Part shown: positions 8,827-18,300 of the stretch, in pieces
Position numbering within the stretch: the first letter of the stretch is position 1
Layout of the letters: the number at the start of each line of letters is the position of its first letter
DNA from: VYDC01 sp963667515
GTDB taxonomy: Bacteria; Chloroflexota; Dehalococcoidia; UBA2979
Assembly: GCA_963667515.2 (NCBI GenBank)
Contig: CAXXXY010000006.1
Span: forward strand, 788,631-852,630
Reading direction: 5' to 3'
DNA length: 64,000 nucleotides
The notes under the pieces: model-generated
Told to the model about the DNA's origin: nothing
Seen by the model: only the letters and a program-made list of their open reading frames with translations
Databases searched by the model: none
Program-made: the position numbers and the translations under genes

Positions 8827-10860
8827 CTACGCGAGCTCGCGCGAGAGGCTGTGGAGGCCCGAGAGGCCGCCCTCGCCGCGGACGATCGTCGTGGCGCGCG
8901 GCGCGGCGTCGGGCGCGCCGAGGCGGCGGGCGGGGCGCAGCCGCGGCCGCGCGGCGTTCGAGCGCGGCACCGCGGGGTGCAGGGCCGTGCCGGGCGGCGC
9001 CGCCTCGCGGCGCATGCCGCGCGGCGCCACGTCCAGGCACGCGCCGCAGCGGATGCAGGCCGCGTCCTCGACGCTGCGCTCGCCGGGCTCGCCGACGATG
9101 GCGGCCGTCGGACAGATCGCCACCGCCTCCTCCAGGCGCGGATCGGCCTGGTCGGCGACCACGAGGCGCGAGAGGCCGGGGCAGCGCAGCGCGTCGCAGC
9201 GGCCCTCGTGCAGGTGCGCGTCGTACTCCGCCTCGAAGAAGGCGAGCGTGTTGCGCATGATCGTGGGGCTCGCCTGCCCGTGGACGCAGTTGGAGTAGAG
9301 CAGGGCCTCGCCCAGCAGCTCCAGGTTGTGCCGGTCCTCGCGCCGACCCCCGCCCCGCCCGGTGCGGCGGAAGACCTCGGCCATGCGCTGGTTGCCGCCG
9401 TGGCAGGTGGTGCAGCGGCCGCAGGACTCGTCCTCCAGGAACTCGGCGAACATCGCGTTGAGGTCGATCGAGCAGGCGCGGTCGGAGACGAAGACGATGC
9501 CGCCCGCCCCCACCAGCGCGCCGTGCGGGCGGAAGGAGTCGGGCTCCAGCGTCATCTCCTCGGCGACGGCGGCCGGCAGGTAGCCCGCGAGCGGGCCGCC
9601 CGCCTGCAGCGCCTTCAGTCGTGCGCCCCCCGCGATGCCGCCGCAGGCCGCCAGCGCGTCGGGCACGGGGACGCCCCAGGGCAGCTCCATGAAGCCCGCG
9701 TAGCGGACATCGCCCGAGAAGGAGAAGACCTTGGTGCCGGCGGCGCGTTCCGTCCCCAGCTCGCGGTACCACTCGGCGCCGTGGCGCAGGATCAGCGGCA
9801 CGCTGGCGTAGCTCTCCACGTTGTTGACGTTGGTCGGCTCGAAGAAGACGCCCGAGGCGGCGGGGAAGGGCGGCTTGATGCGCGGCATCCCGCGCGCGTC
9901 CTGCACCGAGGCGATGAGCCCCGTCTCCTCGCCGCAGACGTAGGCGCCGGCGCCGCGCACCACCTCGAGCGTGAAGCCGAAGGCCGAGCCCAGCACGCTC
10001 TCGCCCAGCAGCCCCGCCTTCTCCGCCTGCGCGATCGCGCCGCGCATGCGCTCCACGGCCAGCGGGTACTCGTTGCGGATATAGATGAAGCCGTGCTGCG
10101 CTCCGGAGGCGTAGCCCGCGATCAGCATCCCCTCGATCACGAGGTGCGGATCGCCCTCCAACAGGATGCGGTTCACCCAGGAGCCGGGGTCGCCCTCGTC
10201 GGCGTTGCAGACCAGGTAGCGGCGCGGCTGCTGCGCGCCCGCCAGGAAGCCCCACTTCACGCCCGTGGGGAAGAAGGCGCCGCCGCGCCCGGTGAGGCCG
10301 GCGTCGGTCACGAGCTGGCGCACGGCCTCGGGCTGCTGGTGGCGATCGACCATGCGCTGGACGCAGAAGTAGCCGTCGCGCGCCACGTAATGCTCGATGC
10401 GCTCGGGGTCGCTGCGGCCGATGTTCGCCAGCAGCCGCCGCCCCCGCTCGTGCCGCAGGAAGGGGTGCTGCTCGATCGGCGGGACGCCGGGCCGCGACCC
10501 TGCGAGCACCCCCACCGCGAGCTCGGCGGCGGCGCCCACGCGGCCCGTCGCCTCGTCCAGCAGCTCCGGGACGCGCTCGGGGGTGACGGGGCCGTAGAGC
10601 ACGGTCGCGCCGTCGGGCCAGGTGATCTGCGCGAGCGGCTGCAGCCACTGCAGCCCGTAGCCGCTGGTGCGCCCGAGGTCGACGGCGGCGCCACGCTCCG
10701 AGGCGGCGCGCGCCAGCGCCTCGTGGGTGCGCTCGGTGCCGGCCGCGAGCGACGAAGTGTCCCATGCGAGGTCGATGCGCGGGCGCTCGGGCCGCGTCCA
10801 AGCGGCGTACTCCGCCTGCGAGCGGCTGAGCAGCTCCTCGAACGGGGTCGCGTCAGCCAC
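8827..10860 (-). CDS. NuoF/HydB/HndC-like NADH-binding flavoprotein, with degenerate terminal Fe-S domains
   Basis: The protein has 677 residues. The central NuoF domain is intact: FMN-binding GRGGAFFPTGVKWG, NADH-binding GAGAYVCGEETG and the N3-type [4Fe-4S] motif CGRCTTC near residues 478-484, with the fourth Cys in YSNCVHGQ. The first ~125 residues align with the thioredoxin-like [2Fe-2S] domain of HydB/HndC but contain no cysteine. The C-terminal ferredoxin-like domain keeps only part of its ligands: the first CxxCxxC is absent before AICPTAAI, and the last motif is CIRCGACLDVAP, with Ala in place of the fourth Cys (near 611). It should oxidise or reduce NAD(P)H through FMN and pass electrons to a partner not encoded here. 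It overlaps the upstream nuoE-like gene by 8 bp. Confidence 0.88.
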   Translation of the reverse strand: MADATPFEELLSRSQAEYAAWTRPERPRIDLAWDTSSLAAGTERTHEALARAASERGAAVDLGRTSGYGLQWLQPLAQITWPDGATVLYGPVTPERVPELLDEATGRVGAAAELAVGVLAGSRPGVPPIEQHPFLRHERGRRLLANIGRSDPERIEHYVARDGYFCVQRMVDRHQQPEAVRQLVTDAGLTGRGGAFFPTGVKWGFLAGAQQPRRYLVCNADEGDPGSWVNRILLEGDPHLVIEGMLIAGYASGAQHGFIYIRNEYPLAVERMRGAIAQAEKAGLLGESVLGSAFGFTLEVVRGAGAYVCGEETGLIASVQDARGMPRIKPPFPAASGVFFEPTNVNNVESYASVPLILRHGAEWYRELGTERAAGTKVFSFSGDVRYAGFMELPWGVPVPDALAACGGIAGGARLKALQAGGPLAGYLPAAVAEEMTLEPDSFRPHGALVGAGGIVFVSDRACSIDLNAMFAEFLEDESCGRCTTCHGGNQRMAEVFRRTGRGGGRREDRHNLELLGEALLYSNCVHGQASPTIMRNTLAFFEAEYDAHLHEGRCDALRCPGLSRLVVADQADPRLEEAVAICPTAAIVGEPGERSVEDAACIRCGACLDVAPRGMRREAAPPGTALHPAVPRSNAARPRLRPARRLGAPDAAPRATTIVRGEGGLSGLHSLSRELA

Positions 10861-11398
10861 CGGCGGCGCCCTTGCCGGCGCCGGCGCCGATGCCCACGCC
10901 GGGGCCGCCGATCTGCGCGGGCGGCTCGCCGGCGGCGAGGCGGCGCGCGATGCGCACGGCCTCGGCGGCGGTCAGGTTGCCGACGACGCGCCCGTCGATC
11001 CAGATCTGCGGTGCGCGCTCGCAGCTCCCGTCGCACTGCTGCAGATCCACCTCGACGCGGCCGTCCTCCGTGCGCTTGCCCAGCTCCGTGCCCAGCACCG
11101 CGAGCATCGCGTCGCGGATGCCCGCGCCGTTGCGCAGCCGGCAGGCGGGCCCGCTGCACCAGCCGACCACCACCGGCGCGGGCGGCTCCGTGCGGAAGTC
11201 GGCGTAGTAGGTGACCGTGCCGTAGACGTGCGCGGGCGGCAGCCGCAGCTGCTGGCCGATGACCTCCATCGCGTCGGCGGAGACGTAGCCGTAGCGGTGC
11301 TGCACGCGGTGCAGCGCCTCCAGCAGGTCGGCGTCGTCGGGGCGGAGGTCGGCCACCAGCGCGCGGATCTCAGCGGTGGCCTCGGTCTCCAGCGGCAT
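10853..11398 (-). CDS. NuoE/HndA-like [2Fe-2S] thioredoxin-fold subunit
   Basis: The protein has 181 residues. A helical N-terminus (LLEALHRVQHRYGYVS) leads into a thioredoxin-like fold with VYGTVTYYADF. The four [2Fe-2S] ligands are present as CSGPAC (C-x4-C) and CDGSC (C-x3-C). The C-terminus is a Gly/Ala-rich tail. NuoE-type subunits sit next to NuoF and hold the N1a cluster in complex I or in soluble diaphorases of hydrogenases and formate dehydrogenases. It is first in a two-gene operon with the NuoF-like gene (8-bp overlap). No other complex I, hydrogenase or formate dehydrogenase gene is present, so the pair is an orphan diaphorase module in this window. Confidence 0.92.
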   Translation of the reverse strand: MPLETEATAEIRALVADLRPDDADLLEALHRVQHRYGYVSADAMEVIGQQLRLPPAHVYGTVTYYADFRTEPPAPVVVGWCSGPACRLRNGAGIRDAMLAVLGTELGKRTEDGRVEVDLQQCDGSCERAPQIWIDGRVVGNLTAAEAVRIARRLAAGEPPAQIGGPGVGIGAGAGKGAAGG

Positions 11399-11533
11399 GC
11401 GGCCTCCCGGCCCGGCCCGCCCTCGCGCGCCGGCTCGTGACAGGAGCCACTATGGCGCGGCCCCGGTGCGCGTTCAACAAGCGTCGAAGGTGGCGCGGAG
11501 CGGAGCGTGGGGCTCAGCGGGGCTCGGTGGGAC

Positions 11534-12589
11534 TCAGTCGCCGCCTGCCTCCACCTCGAGCGCCGGGGACTCTGCCCCGCGCGGCGTCGCCTCGGGCGGG
11601 GGGCGCAGGATCGACCCCACGCCGATCCGCGAGCGCCACGCCAGCAGCACGCCGGCCAGCACCACGCTGACCAGGATCAGCGCATGCAGTACGAGCGCGT
11701 ACGCGGTCGCCGTCGCGGTCGGGACACCGAACGCGACGACGACCTCGCGCGTGAAGAACTCGAACGGCCCGATGCCGCCCGCCGTGGAGGGCGCCGCGAT
11801 CGCGAGGTTCGCCGCGCCCGCGACGCCGAGGTAGATCGGCGCGTCCAGCTCGAGGCCGAGCGCGAGCCCCACGAACCAGTACGACGCGGCCTCGGCCGCC
11901 CACGACGCGGCGGTCAGCCAGCCGACGGCCCACCAGTCGCGCGGGCCGCGCAGCGTCGTGAGCCCCGCCAGCAGCCCCGCCAGCGCCGCGCCGGCGCCCG
12001 GCCGAGCGCGCGCGGGCAGCAGCCGCATCGCCCAGCCCAGCCGCTCGCCGAGGCCGCTCGCGAAGGTCGCGTGGTGCGAGAGCAGCGCCAGCAGCGCCGT
12101 CACGAAGACGAAGGCGACGGCGCCCGCCACGGCGAGCACGCGCAGCGGCGCGCTCCCTCCCGCGAGCGCCACCGTGGCCGCCAGGAACAGCGCGAGCACC
12201 AGCCCGTCCAGCGCGCGCTCCACCACGATCGTGCCCAGCGCCGCGCTGCGACTGCCGCCGTGCCGCCGCTGGAGCAGCAGCGCGCGCAGCAGCTCGCCCG
12301 CGCGCGCGGGCAGCACGTTGTTCGCGGCGTAGCCGATCACGACGAGCGAGAAGGCGTCGCGCGCCCCGAGCGGCACGGCGGGCCGCAGGATGCGACGCCA
12401 GCGCGCGGCGCGCAGCCACAGCGCGATGCCGTAGACCGGGAGCGCGGCGAGCAGCCAGCGGCCGTCCACGCCGCGCAGCGAGTCCGCCAGCTCGCCGCGG
12501 TCGACGTTCGCGAGCAGCAGGCCGAGGAAGAGCGCGGTGCCGGCGAACCCGAGCCAGAGCCGCGCGCTGCGCGGGCCCAGTGCGCTCAT
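11534..12589 (-). CDS. LPG synthase TM-region / flippase-like integral membrane protein
   Basis: The protein has 351 residues with about eight hydrophobic segments. The pattern fits the lysylphosphatidylglycerol-synthase transmembrane (UPF0104/AglD2-like) family: LRAARWRRIL, then YAANNVLPARAGELLRALLL, then a later GGIGPFEFF segment. Members are linked to moving or modifying lipid-linked sugars across membranes. Its ATG overlaps the stop of the upstream gene by 4 bp, and it is the last of three overlapping membrane-protein genes. This context suggests envelope glycan or lipid-linked glycosylation. The substrate is unknown. Confidence 0.82.
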   Translation of the reverse strand: MSALGPRSARLWLGFAGTALFLGLLLANVDRGELADSLRGVDGRWLLAALPVYGIALWLRAARWRRILRPAVPLGARDAFSLVVIGYAANNVLPARAGELLRALLLQRRHGGSRSAALGTIVVERALDGLVLALFLAATVALAGGSAPLRVLAVAGAVAFVFVTALLALLSHHATFASGLGERLGWAMRLLPARARPGAGAALAGLLAGLTTLRGPRDWWAVGWLTAASWAAEAASYWFVGLALGLELDAPIYLGVAGAANLAIAAPSTAGGIGPFEFFTREVVVAFGVPTATATAYALVLHALILVSVVLAGVLLAWRSRIGVGSILRPPPEATPRGAESPALEVEAGGD

Positions 12590-14556
12590 CGCCCCTCGCC
12601 GGGGGCGCGCACGGTGGGTGCCGGCGGGAACAGCACCTCGCCGTCCAGCGAGCCCAGCGTCGCCTCATCGACGCGCCTGGCGAGGAACTGCCACCAGTCC
12701 GCCAACAGCGAGCCGTCGGCGATGCCCTCCAGCACCAGCTCGGCGCTGGCGGACTTGTAGCGGCCCTCGGGGAACCACCAGCGGTGGCGGTACGGCACCG
12801 CGCGCTCGTAGGGCTCGCGCAGCTCGGGCGTGCCGGCGAGCGTCGAGCTGCTCGCGATCAGCACGCTGCCCGGCTCCACCCCCTGCGCGCGCAGCTCCTC
12901 GCCGCTGGCGTAGCGGACGCGCGCGAAGTCGCGCAGGTACCACGCCCACGGCCACGACAGCGACGCCGTGGTGTCGACCACGAGCGGCAGCTCGCTGCCC
13001 TGCCCGCTGGCCCGCGCATGCGCCTCGATCTCCCGCGCGAGCACGGGCACGTCGGGGCTCGTCTGCGTGTAGATCAGCGGCTCGACGGGGGTGTCGGGGT
13101 GCCCGTAGGAAACGGCGGTGCCCGTGCGCAGCGCCAGCCCGCCGAGCGCCAGCACCAGCGCGGCGGCGACGCCGGCGCCCATCCACGCGCGTGCGGGCGC
13201 GCCCGGCCTTGTCAGCGTGGCCGCGAGCGGCGGCAGCGCGCGGCCCATGGCCAGCGCCGCCAGCAGCGCCAGCGGCAGCGCCATGTGCACCGTCAGCCAC
13301 GGCATCTTCTCGCCCGCGAAGGAGAGCCCCACGAAGGTCACGACGAACCACCACGCGAGCAGCCGCGCGAGCGCGTTGCCGCGTGCCAGCAGCCACGCCC
13401 CGCCCGCGAGCCCCACGAGCAGCGCCAGCGGCTCGTAGACCGGCAGCATCAGCGCGTAGTAGAAGCCGGGCTGCCCGCCGCGCTGCACGTCCTGCTGCGC
13501 CACCCAGTAGTCGAGCGAGCTCCACAACCCCGAGTAGACGCCCTCCGGGTTGCTCCCCAGCGAGCTGTAGAGCGGGACGTAGATCGCCGCGAAGACGGCG
13601 GCGCCCGCCAGCCACCAGCGCCAGTTCCACAGCACGCCGATGGCCGCCGCGCCGCCGAACAGCCCCGCGATCGCGACCACGGAGAGCACGCGCTCGCGGC
13701 GCTCCGTCAGCTCGACGCCCAGCGCCTCGACGGGGAGCTGCGCGAGCGCCGCGATCTGCGTCGCCGTCAGCGTGCCGAGCAGCACGAGCAGGTCGGCGTC
13801 GCGGCTCCAGCCGCCCAGCTCGAGCCGGCGGCGCAGCGGACCGGTGAGCGGCCACAGCGCGACCAGCGCCCACGCCACCGGCAGCAGCGCGGCCCACGCC
13901 AGCGCTCGCCGCGGGCCGGCGAGCCCGCGCGGCAGCAGCGACCACGCCACCGCGCCGTCGAGGTAGAGCAGCAGCATCGCCGCGGAGAGATAGGCGCTCT
14001 CCTTCGCCGTGAACGCGAGCGCCAACGCGCCCGCGGCCAGCAGCAGCCAGCGCCGGTCGCCGTGCTGGTCGCCCTGCCCGGAGGCGGGGGCCCCTGCGCG
14101 GTAGCGCCACACGGCCACGACGAGGAGCAGCGTGAAGAGCGCGATCGGGACGTCATTGCGGGCGAAGCGCGAGAAGTAGAGCAGCGCCGGCGAGAGGGCG
14201 AGCATCGCGGCCGCCGCCACCGTCCCCGTCCCGCCGAGCCAGTGGCGCAGCAGCAGCGGCGAGGCGACGAGCGCCGTCCCGGCGAGCGCTGCCGGCAGCC
14301 GCGCCATCACCTCGCTGGCGCCGAAGAGGCGGAACGCGCCCGCGATCAGGTGGAACTGCAGCGGGCCGTGCATCAGCGGGTCGTGGGCGTAGCCGCGACC
14401 CTCCGCGAAGTACCACGAGAACAGCGCGTGCAGCGACTCGTCGTGGTGCATCGCGCGCGCGCCGAGCTCGACGAGCCGCATCGCCAGCGCGACGGCGACG
14501 ATGGCGAGCACCACCACCGTCACCACGCTCGGCCGGAAGCCGCGAATCGCCGTCAT
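12586..14556 (-). CDS. Agl23-like polytopic membrane protein (TIGR03663-type, glycosyltransferase 39-like)
   Basis: The protein has 656 residues and many transmembrane segments. The N-terminus has the acidic loop HHDESLHALFSWYFAEGRGY followed by DPLMHGPLQFH, as in dolichyl-phosphate-mannose mannosyltransferase-like and Agl23-like proteins, where a DE pair binds a metal and sugar donor. Further on it shows RFARNDVP and WWFPEGRY. The ATG at 14556 overlaps the upstream stop by 4 bp, and the 3' end overlaps the next gene by 4 bp, so the three genes are translationally coupled. It probably transfers a sugar from a lipid carrier at the outer face of the membrane. The very long continuous frame upstream is a shadow of the next gene. 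Confidence 0.82.
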   Translation of the reverse strand: MTAIRGFRPSVVTVVVLAIVAVALAMRLVELGARAMHHDESLHALFSWYFAEGRGYAHDPLMHGPLQFHLIAGAFRLFGASEVMARLPAALAGTALVASPLLLRHWLGGTGTVAAAAMLALSPALLYFSRFARNDVPIALFTLLLVVAVWRYRAGAPASGQGDQHGDRRWLLLAAGALALAFTAKESAYLSAAMLLLYLDGAVAWSLLPRGLAGPRRALAWAALLPVAWALVALWPLTGPLRRRLELGGWSRDADLLVLLGTLTATQIAALAQLPVEALGVELTERRERVLSVVAIAGLFGGAAAIGVLWNWRWWLAGAAVFAAIYVPLYSSLGSNPEGVYSGLWSSLDYWVAQQDVQRGGQPGFYYALMLPVYEPLALLVGLAGGAWLLARGNALARLLAWWFVVTFVGLSFAGEKMPWLTVHMALPLALLAALAMGRALPPLAATLTRPGAPARAWMGAGVAAALVLALGGLALRTGTAVSYGHPDTPVEPLIYTQTSPDVPVLAREIEAHARASGQGSELPLVVDTTASLSWPWAWYLRDFARVRYASGEELRAQGVEPGSVLIASSSTLAGTPELREPYERAVPYRHRWWFPEGRYKSASAELVLEGIADGSLLADWWQFLARRVDEATLGSLDGEVLFPPAPTVRAPGEGR

Positions 14557-16976
14557 CGGCCCGCTCGCACTTCGTCCGCCACTCGGCTCGCCTCGGGGCG
14601 CGCCCGCTCTCGCCCGCCTCCATTGTCGACGGTGCCGGCCTCGGAGGGCACCCGCACGACGCGCACGCCCGCCGCCTCGAACACGACGGGCCAGCCCTCG
14701 AAGCGCTGGGCGACGCCGTCGCCGTGCTGCCGCCGCTCCTCCGCGCCGAGGTAGACGTGCGTGACGCCGCGCCCCCGCAGCAGGCGGCGCGTCTCCTCGG
14801 TCGCGCCGGCTGCGTAGGCGCGCTCCACGAGCGCCAGCAGCTCGCCGATCGGCGGGTCGCGGCGCCATTGCAGCTCGTGGCCCGGCCAGCCCAGCAGCGT
14901 CGGCACGCCGCTCGCGGCGGAGACACGGTTCCCGCTGCCGTAGCTCGGTCCCACCGCCTCCAGCAGCAGCGCCTCGTGCGGATCGAGCTCGGCGCGCGCC
15001 CAACGCAGCGCCGCCGCCTCGCCCGGCGCGGCGCGGTCGAGGTAGGCGAGCGCGTCGAGCCCGGCGGCCTGCCCCTCGCGGCTGCGCGCCACCGCGGCCG
15101 CCGGCGCGTAGGCGAGTGAGCCCAGCAGCAGCACCCCGCCCAGCGCCAGCACGGCCGCCGTGGCCGCCCCGCCGAGGCTCGACGTGGCGCCGCGCAGCAG
15201 CAGGCGGGGCGAGAGCGCGGGCGCGCGCGCGACGGCGGCGCCGCAGGCGACGGCGCCCGCCACGGCGAGCAGCAGCCAGGCGTGGAACCAGAGCTTGAAC
15301 ACGGTGTTCATGCGCGTGCCGAAGGCGTCCTCGAGGAACAGCAGCTCCGTGGCGAGCACGAGCGCCGCCGCCCCCGCCGCGAGCGCCAGCGCCGCGGCCG
15401 CGGCGGCGCGCCCGGCGCGCTCGGCGGCGAGCGCGAGCGCCGAGGCGCCGCCGAGCGCCGCGACCAGCGCCGCGAGCGTCAGCCAGCCGCTGCCGCGGTC
15501 GACGAGCGCCGCCGCGTCTCCCGAGAGCAGCGTCGCCGCCGCCCACGCCGCCACCGGCATGGCCGCGAGCGCGCCGCCGAGGGCGAGCGCGCGCGCGCGC
15601 GCGCGCGGCCGTAGCAACGCCAGCGCGAGCCCCAGCGGCAGCACGGGCGCGAGCCAGAACAGCGCGAAGCGCACCGGCTCGGAGCCGCTGTCCGCCACCA
15701 GCGCGACGCCGAGGGCCCGTCCCTCGAACGGCAGCAGGAACGGCAGCGCGAGCGCGAGCGCGGCAAGCGCCGGGGCCAGCAGGTAGCGCGCGCCCAGCAG
15801 CGCCGCCAGCGCCCACGGCCAGCCGGCCCGGCGGAACGCCCACAGCGCCGCCAGCAGCCAGATGAGGCCGTAGCTCAGCACGTCCCACGAGTTCGTCATG
15901 AACAGCGCGGCGAAGAGCATCGCCGCGAGGCCGAGGCGCGCGGGGTCGCCGAGCCAGCGGCGCATCGTCAGCGGCGTGCCCCCCGCGAACGCCGTCGCCG
16001 CCAGCGCCAGCGCCACCACGCCCGCGGGCAGCGCCAGCAGGTGCGCGTGCAGATCGCCCAGCAGCAGCGAGAACGCGGGGAACTCGGCGATGGCGCCGGG
16101 CACGATGCGCGTCGCGTCCCACCACCACCAGAAGCGGTCGGGCACGAGGTCGGTCGCGCCCTCGGGGCCGGGCAGCCCCTCGACGCCGAGCGCCCCCGCG
16201 AGGCCGCGGCCGACGCCGTTCGCGCCCGCCACCTCGATCGCCCCGGCGAGCGGCGCGAGCCACAGCAGCCCGACCACCGCGACGCCGCCCGCGACGGCGG
16301 GCGCGAAGGAGCGTCGCCCGCGCCGCCCCCGCCGCCCGCCGCGCTCCGAGGCCGCGCCGCCGCCGAGCGCCAGCAGGTCGAGCGCGAGGCCGGCAGCCGC
16401 GACACCCGCGGCCGCGCCCGCCGTCGCGACGCCCAGCGTGAACGCCGCGCCGATCCCCACCCCGGCCAGCCCGCCCACCGCGTCCACGCCCACGTGGCCG
16501 AGGTAGTAGTAGGAGATCGGTTCCCCCGCGAACCAGGGATCGGCGGGCGGGAACTCGGCGGCGCCGTCGATGGCCGCGAGCAGCCGCAGGTCCATCGGCT
16601 TCTCGGTGCCCGCGGCGGCGGGCGCCTGCGCGCGTGCGAGCAGCAGCAGCACGAAGAGCACGGCGAACAGCGCCTCGCCCGCCAGCAGCAGCCGGCGCCG
16701 GCGCCACAGCGCGCGCGGGAGCGCCGTGTCGCGCCACGCGAGGTACGCCGAGAGCGCGAGCAGCGCCGCGACCGCCGCCCACGCCGCGCCCGTTCCGTAG
16801 CTCGCGAGCCCTAGCGCGCCCGGCAGCCACGCGAGGTAGGCGAGGACGGCGAGCCCGAGCGCGCGCGCGTAGAGCACGCCGCCGCTCGCGAGCCGGCCGA
16901 GCAGCAGCGACGCGGGCAGCAGGCTCGCCGCGCCGACCAGCGCGAGCACGAGGTACCAGGCGAGCGCGTCCGCCAT
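14553..16976 (-). CDS. DUF2298 polytopic membrane protein (Chlor_Arch_YYY type)
   Basis: The protein has 807 residues and very many transmembrane segments. Diagnostic motifs are KPMDLRLLAAI, then FPPADPWFAGEPISYYYLGH, typical of DUF2298 proteins from Chloroflexi and archaea. A later loop holds FWWWWDATRIVPGAI and a GDLHAHL motif. The soluble C-terminus has THVYLGAEERR. The start is ATG at 16976, 80 bp downstream of ftsY on the same strand. It is likely the first gene of the three-gene envelope glycosylation operon. The biochemical activity is not established; a glycosyltransferase-like role is inferred from its partner genes. Confidence 0.82.
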   Translation of the reverse strand: MADALAWYLVLALVGAASLLPASLLLGRLASGGVLYARALGLAVLAYLAWLPGALGLASYGTGAAWAAVAALLALSAYLAWRDTALPRALWRRRRLLLAGEALFAVLFVLLLLARAQAPAAAGTEKPMDLRLLAAIDGAAEFPPADPWFAGEPISYYYLGHVGVDAVGGLAGVGIGAAFTLGVATAGAAAGVAAAGLALDLLALGGGAASERGGRRGRRGRRSFAPAVAGGVAVVGLLWLAPLAGAIEVAGANGVGRGLAGALGVEGLPGPEGATDLVPDRFWWWWDATRIVPGAIAEFPAFSLLLGDLHAHLLALPAGVVALALAATAFAGGTPLTMRRWLGDPARLGLAAMLFAALFMTNSWDVLSYGLIWLLAALWAFRRAGWPWALAALLGARYLLAPALAALALALPFLLPFEGRALGVALVADSGSEPVRFALFWLAPVLPLGLALALLRPRARARALALGGALAAMPVAAWAAATLLSGDAAALVDRGSGWLTLAALVAALGGASALALAAERAGRAAAAAALALAAGAAALVLATELLFLEDAFGTRMNTVFKLWFHAWLLLAVAGAVACGAAVARAPALSPRLLLRGATSSLGGAATAAVLALGGVLLLGSLAYAPAAAVARSREGQAAGLDALAYLDRAAPGEAAALRWARAELDPHEALLLEAVGPSYGSGNRVSAASGVPTLLGWPGHELQWRRDPPIGELLALVERAYAAGATEETRRLLRGRGVTHVYLGAEERRQHGDGVAQRFEGWPVVFEAAGVRVVRVPSEAGTVDNGGGRERARPEASRVADEVRAGR

Positions 16977-17056
16977 CGGCACAGCCCTCCGGCCCCCGCC
17001 GAGGGGCCCGCGCGTCCGCCCGCCCCCCGCCAGGCGCCGCCCGCTACGGGGCGCCG

Positions 17057-18016
17057 CTAGGCGCTCGTCGGCGCGGGCTCCGCGAGCAGCGCCGAGACGA
17101 AGCTCGCCGGGTCGAAGGGCGCGAGGTCGCCCGCCTCCTGCCCCACGCCGACGAAGCGCACGGGCAGCCCCAGCTCGCTCGCGACGGCGAAGACAATGCC
17201 GCCACGCGCGCTCCCGTCGAGCTTGGTGAGCATCACGGAGGTGACCTCCGCCACCTCGGTGAAGGCGCGCGCCTGCGCGAGGCCGTTCTGGCCCGTGGTG
17301 GCGTCCAGCACCAGCAGCACCTCGTCCGGCCCGCGGCCGAGCTGGCGCTCGATGACGCGGCGCACCTTGGCCAGCTCGTCCATCAGGTTCTTCTTGTTGT
17401 GTAGCCGCCCCGCGGTGTCGACGAGCACGAGCTCGTGGCCGCGGGCGCGCGCGGCCTCGATGGTGTCGAAGGCGACGGCCGCCGGGTCGGCGCCCGGCTG
17501 GTGCGCGATCACGTCGACCTCCAGCCGCTCGCCCCACGTCCGCAGCTGGTCGATGGCGGCGGCGCGGAAGGTGTCCCCGGCCGCGCAGACGACGCGCGTG
17601 CCCTCCTGCCGGTAGGCGTGCGCGAGCCGCGCGATGCCGGTGGTCTTGCCGCTGCCGTTCACCCCGATCACGAGCACGACCGCGGGCGGCGCCGGTGGCT
17701 CGGCGCCCGGCCCCCACAGCCGGCCCCGCGCGCGGGCGGCCGGCTCCTCCAGCAGCGCGACGAGCTCGGCGGCGAGCAGCTCGTGCACGTGCTCGGCGTC
17801 GCGCGGGCCGGCGGTGCGCACGCGCTCCAGCAGCTCCATCGTGGTGCGCACGCCGGTGTCGGCGCCGATCAGCACCTCCTCGAGCGAGTCCCACAGCTCG
17901 GGCGTGACGCCGCCGCGAAAGAGCCCGCCCAGCCGCCCGATCCACGAACGCCGCGTGCGAGCGAGGGCGCGCCCCGTGGCCTCCTCCGACTCGGCACTGC
18001 GCCCGAAGAGCCCCAC
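17057..18016 (-). CDS. ftsY: Signal recognition particle receptor FtsY
   Basis: The protein has 319 residues. The helical N domain is followed by a GTPase (NG) domain with P-loop GVNGSGKTT, DTFRAAAIDQL, DTAGRLHNK, TKLDGSARGG and a C-terminal GVGQ in place of the common GVGE. The acidic A domain of E. coli FtsY is missing, leaving a short NG-type receptor as in many Gram-positive-like lineages. It docks the SRP-ribosome complex at the membrane; the SRP RNA is encoded at 32929-33195. It is divergent from the DinB-like gene, and the shared upstream region holds a copy of the palindromic repeat. No ffh gene is in the window. Confidence 0.97.
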   Translation of the reverse strand: MGLFGRSAESEEATGRALARTRRSWIGRLGGLFRGGVTPELWDSLEEVLIGADTGVRTTMELLERVRTAGPRDAEHVHELLAAELVALLEEPAARARGRLWGPGAEPPAPPAVVLVIGVNGSGKTTGIARLAHAYRQEGTRVVCAAGDTFRAAAIDQLRTWGERLEVDVIAHQPGADPAAVAFDTIEAARARGHELVLVDTAGRLHNKKNLMDELAKVRRVIERQLGRGPDEVLLVLDATTGQNGLAQARAFTEVAEVTSVMLTKLDGSARGGIVFAVASELGLPVRFVGVGQEAGDLAPFDPASFVSALLAEPAPTSA

Positions 18017-18140
18017 GGCGTGATCCCTCTCGCCTGCGCATCGCCCGTATGGCGCGCGCCCGAGCGCAGCGCGGCCCCTCGATCAGGCGCGGCCGCCCTC
18101 GATCGTAGCGAGTCACAAGGCCGGGGCGCCATCCGGGTCC

Positions 18141-18174
18141 GCGAGCGTTCCGCTCGACCCGCCGGGGCTCCCGC
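18141..18174 (+). repeat. Palindromic repeat, copy R3 (isolated, between divergent genes)
   Basis: The hairpin is GAGCG-TTC-CGCTC followed by GACCC and a right half GGGGCTCCCGC with small changes. It is the only copy without a nearby inverted partner, and it lies upstream of the DinB-like gene rather than at a gene end. The rest of the 284-bp ftsY-DinB spacer shows no other clear signal apart from a ribosome-binding site before 18301. Confidence 0.7.
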
Positions 18175-18300
18175 ATGCGAGAGAGGGCCGGCGACGCACC
18201 CGGGGTGCCCGGAACTGCCGGCGCCGTGTCAGACTGCCTGCCGCCCCTCGCCGTCCGGCCGGGGCGCTGTAGGCGTGACGCCGGGACGAGGAGAGCACCC

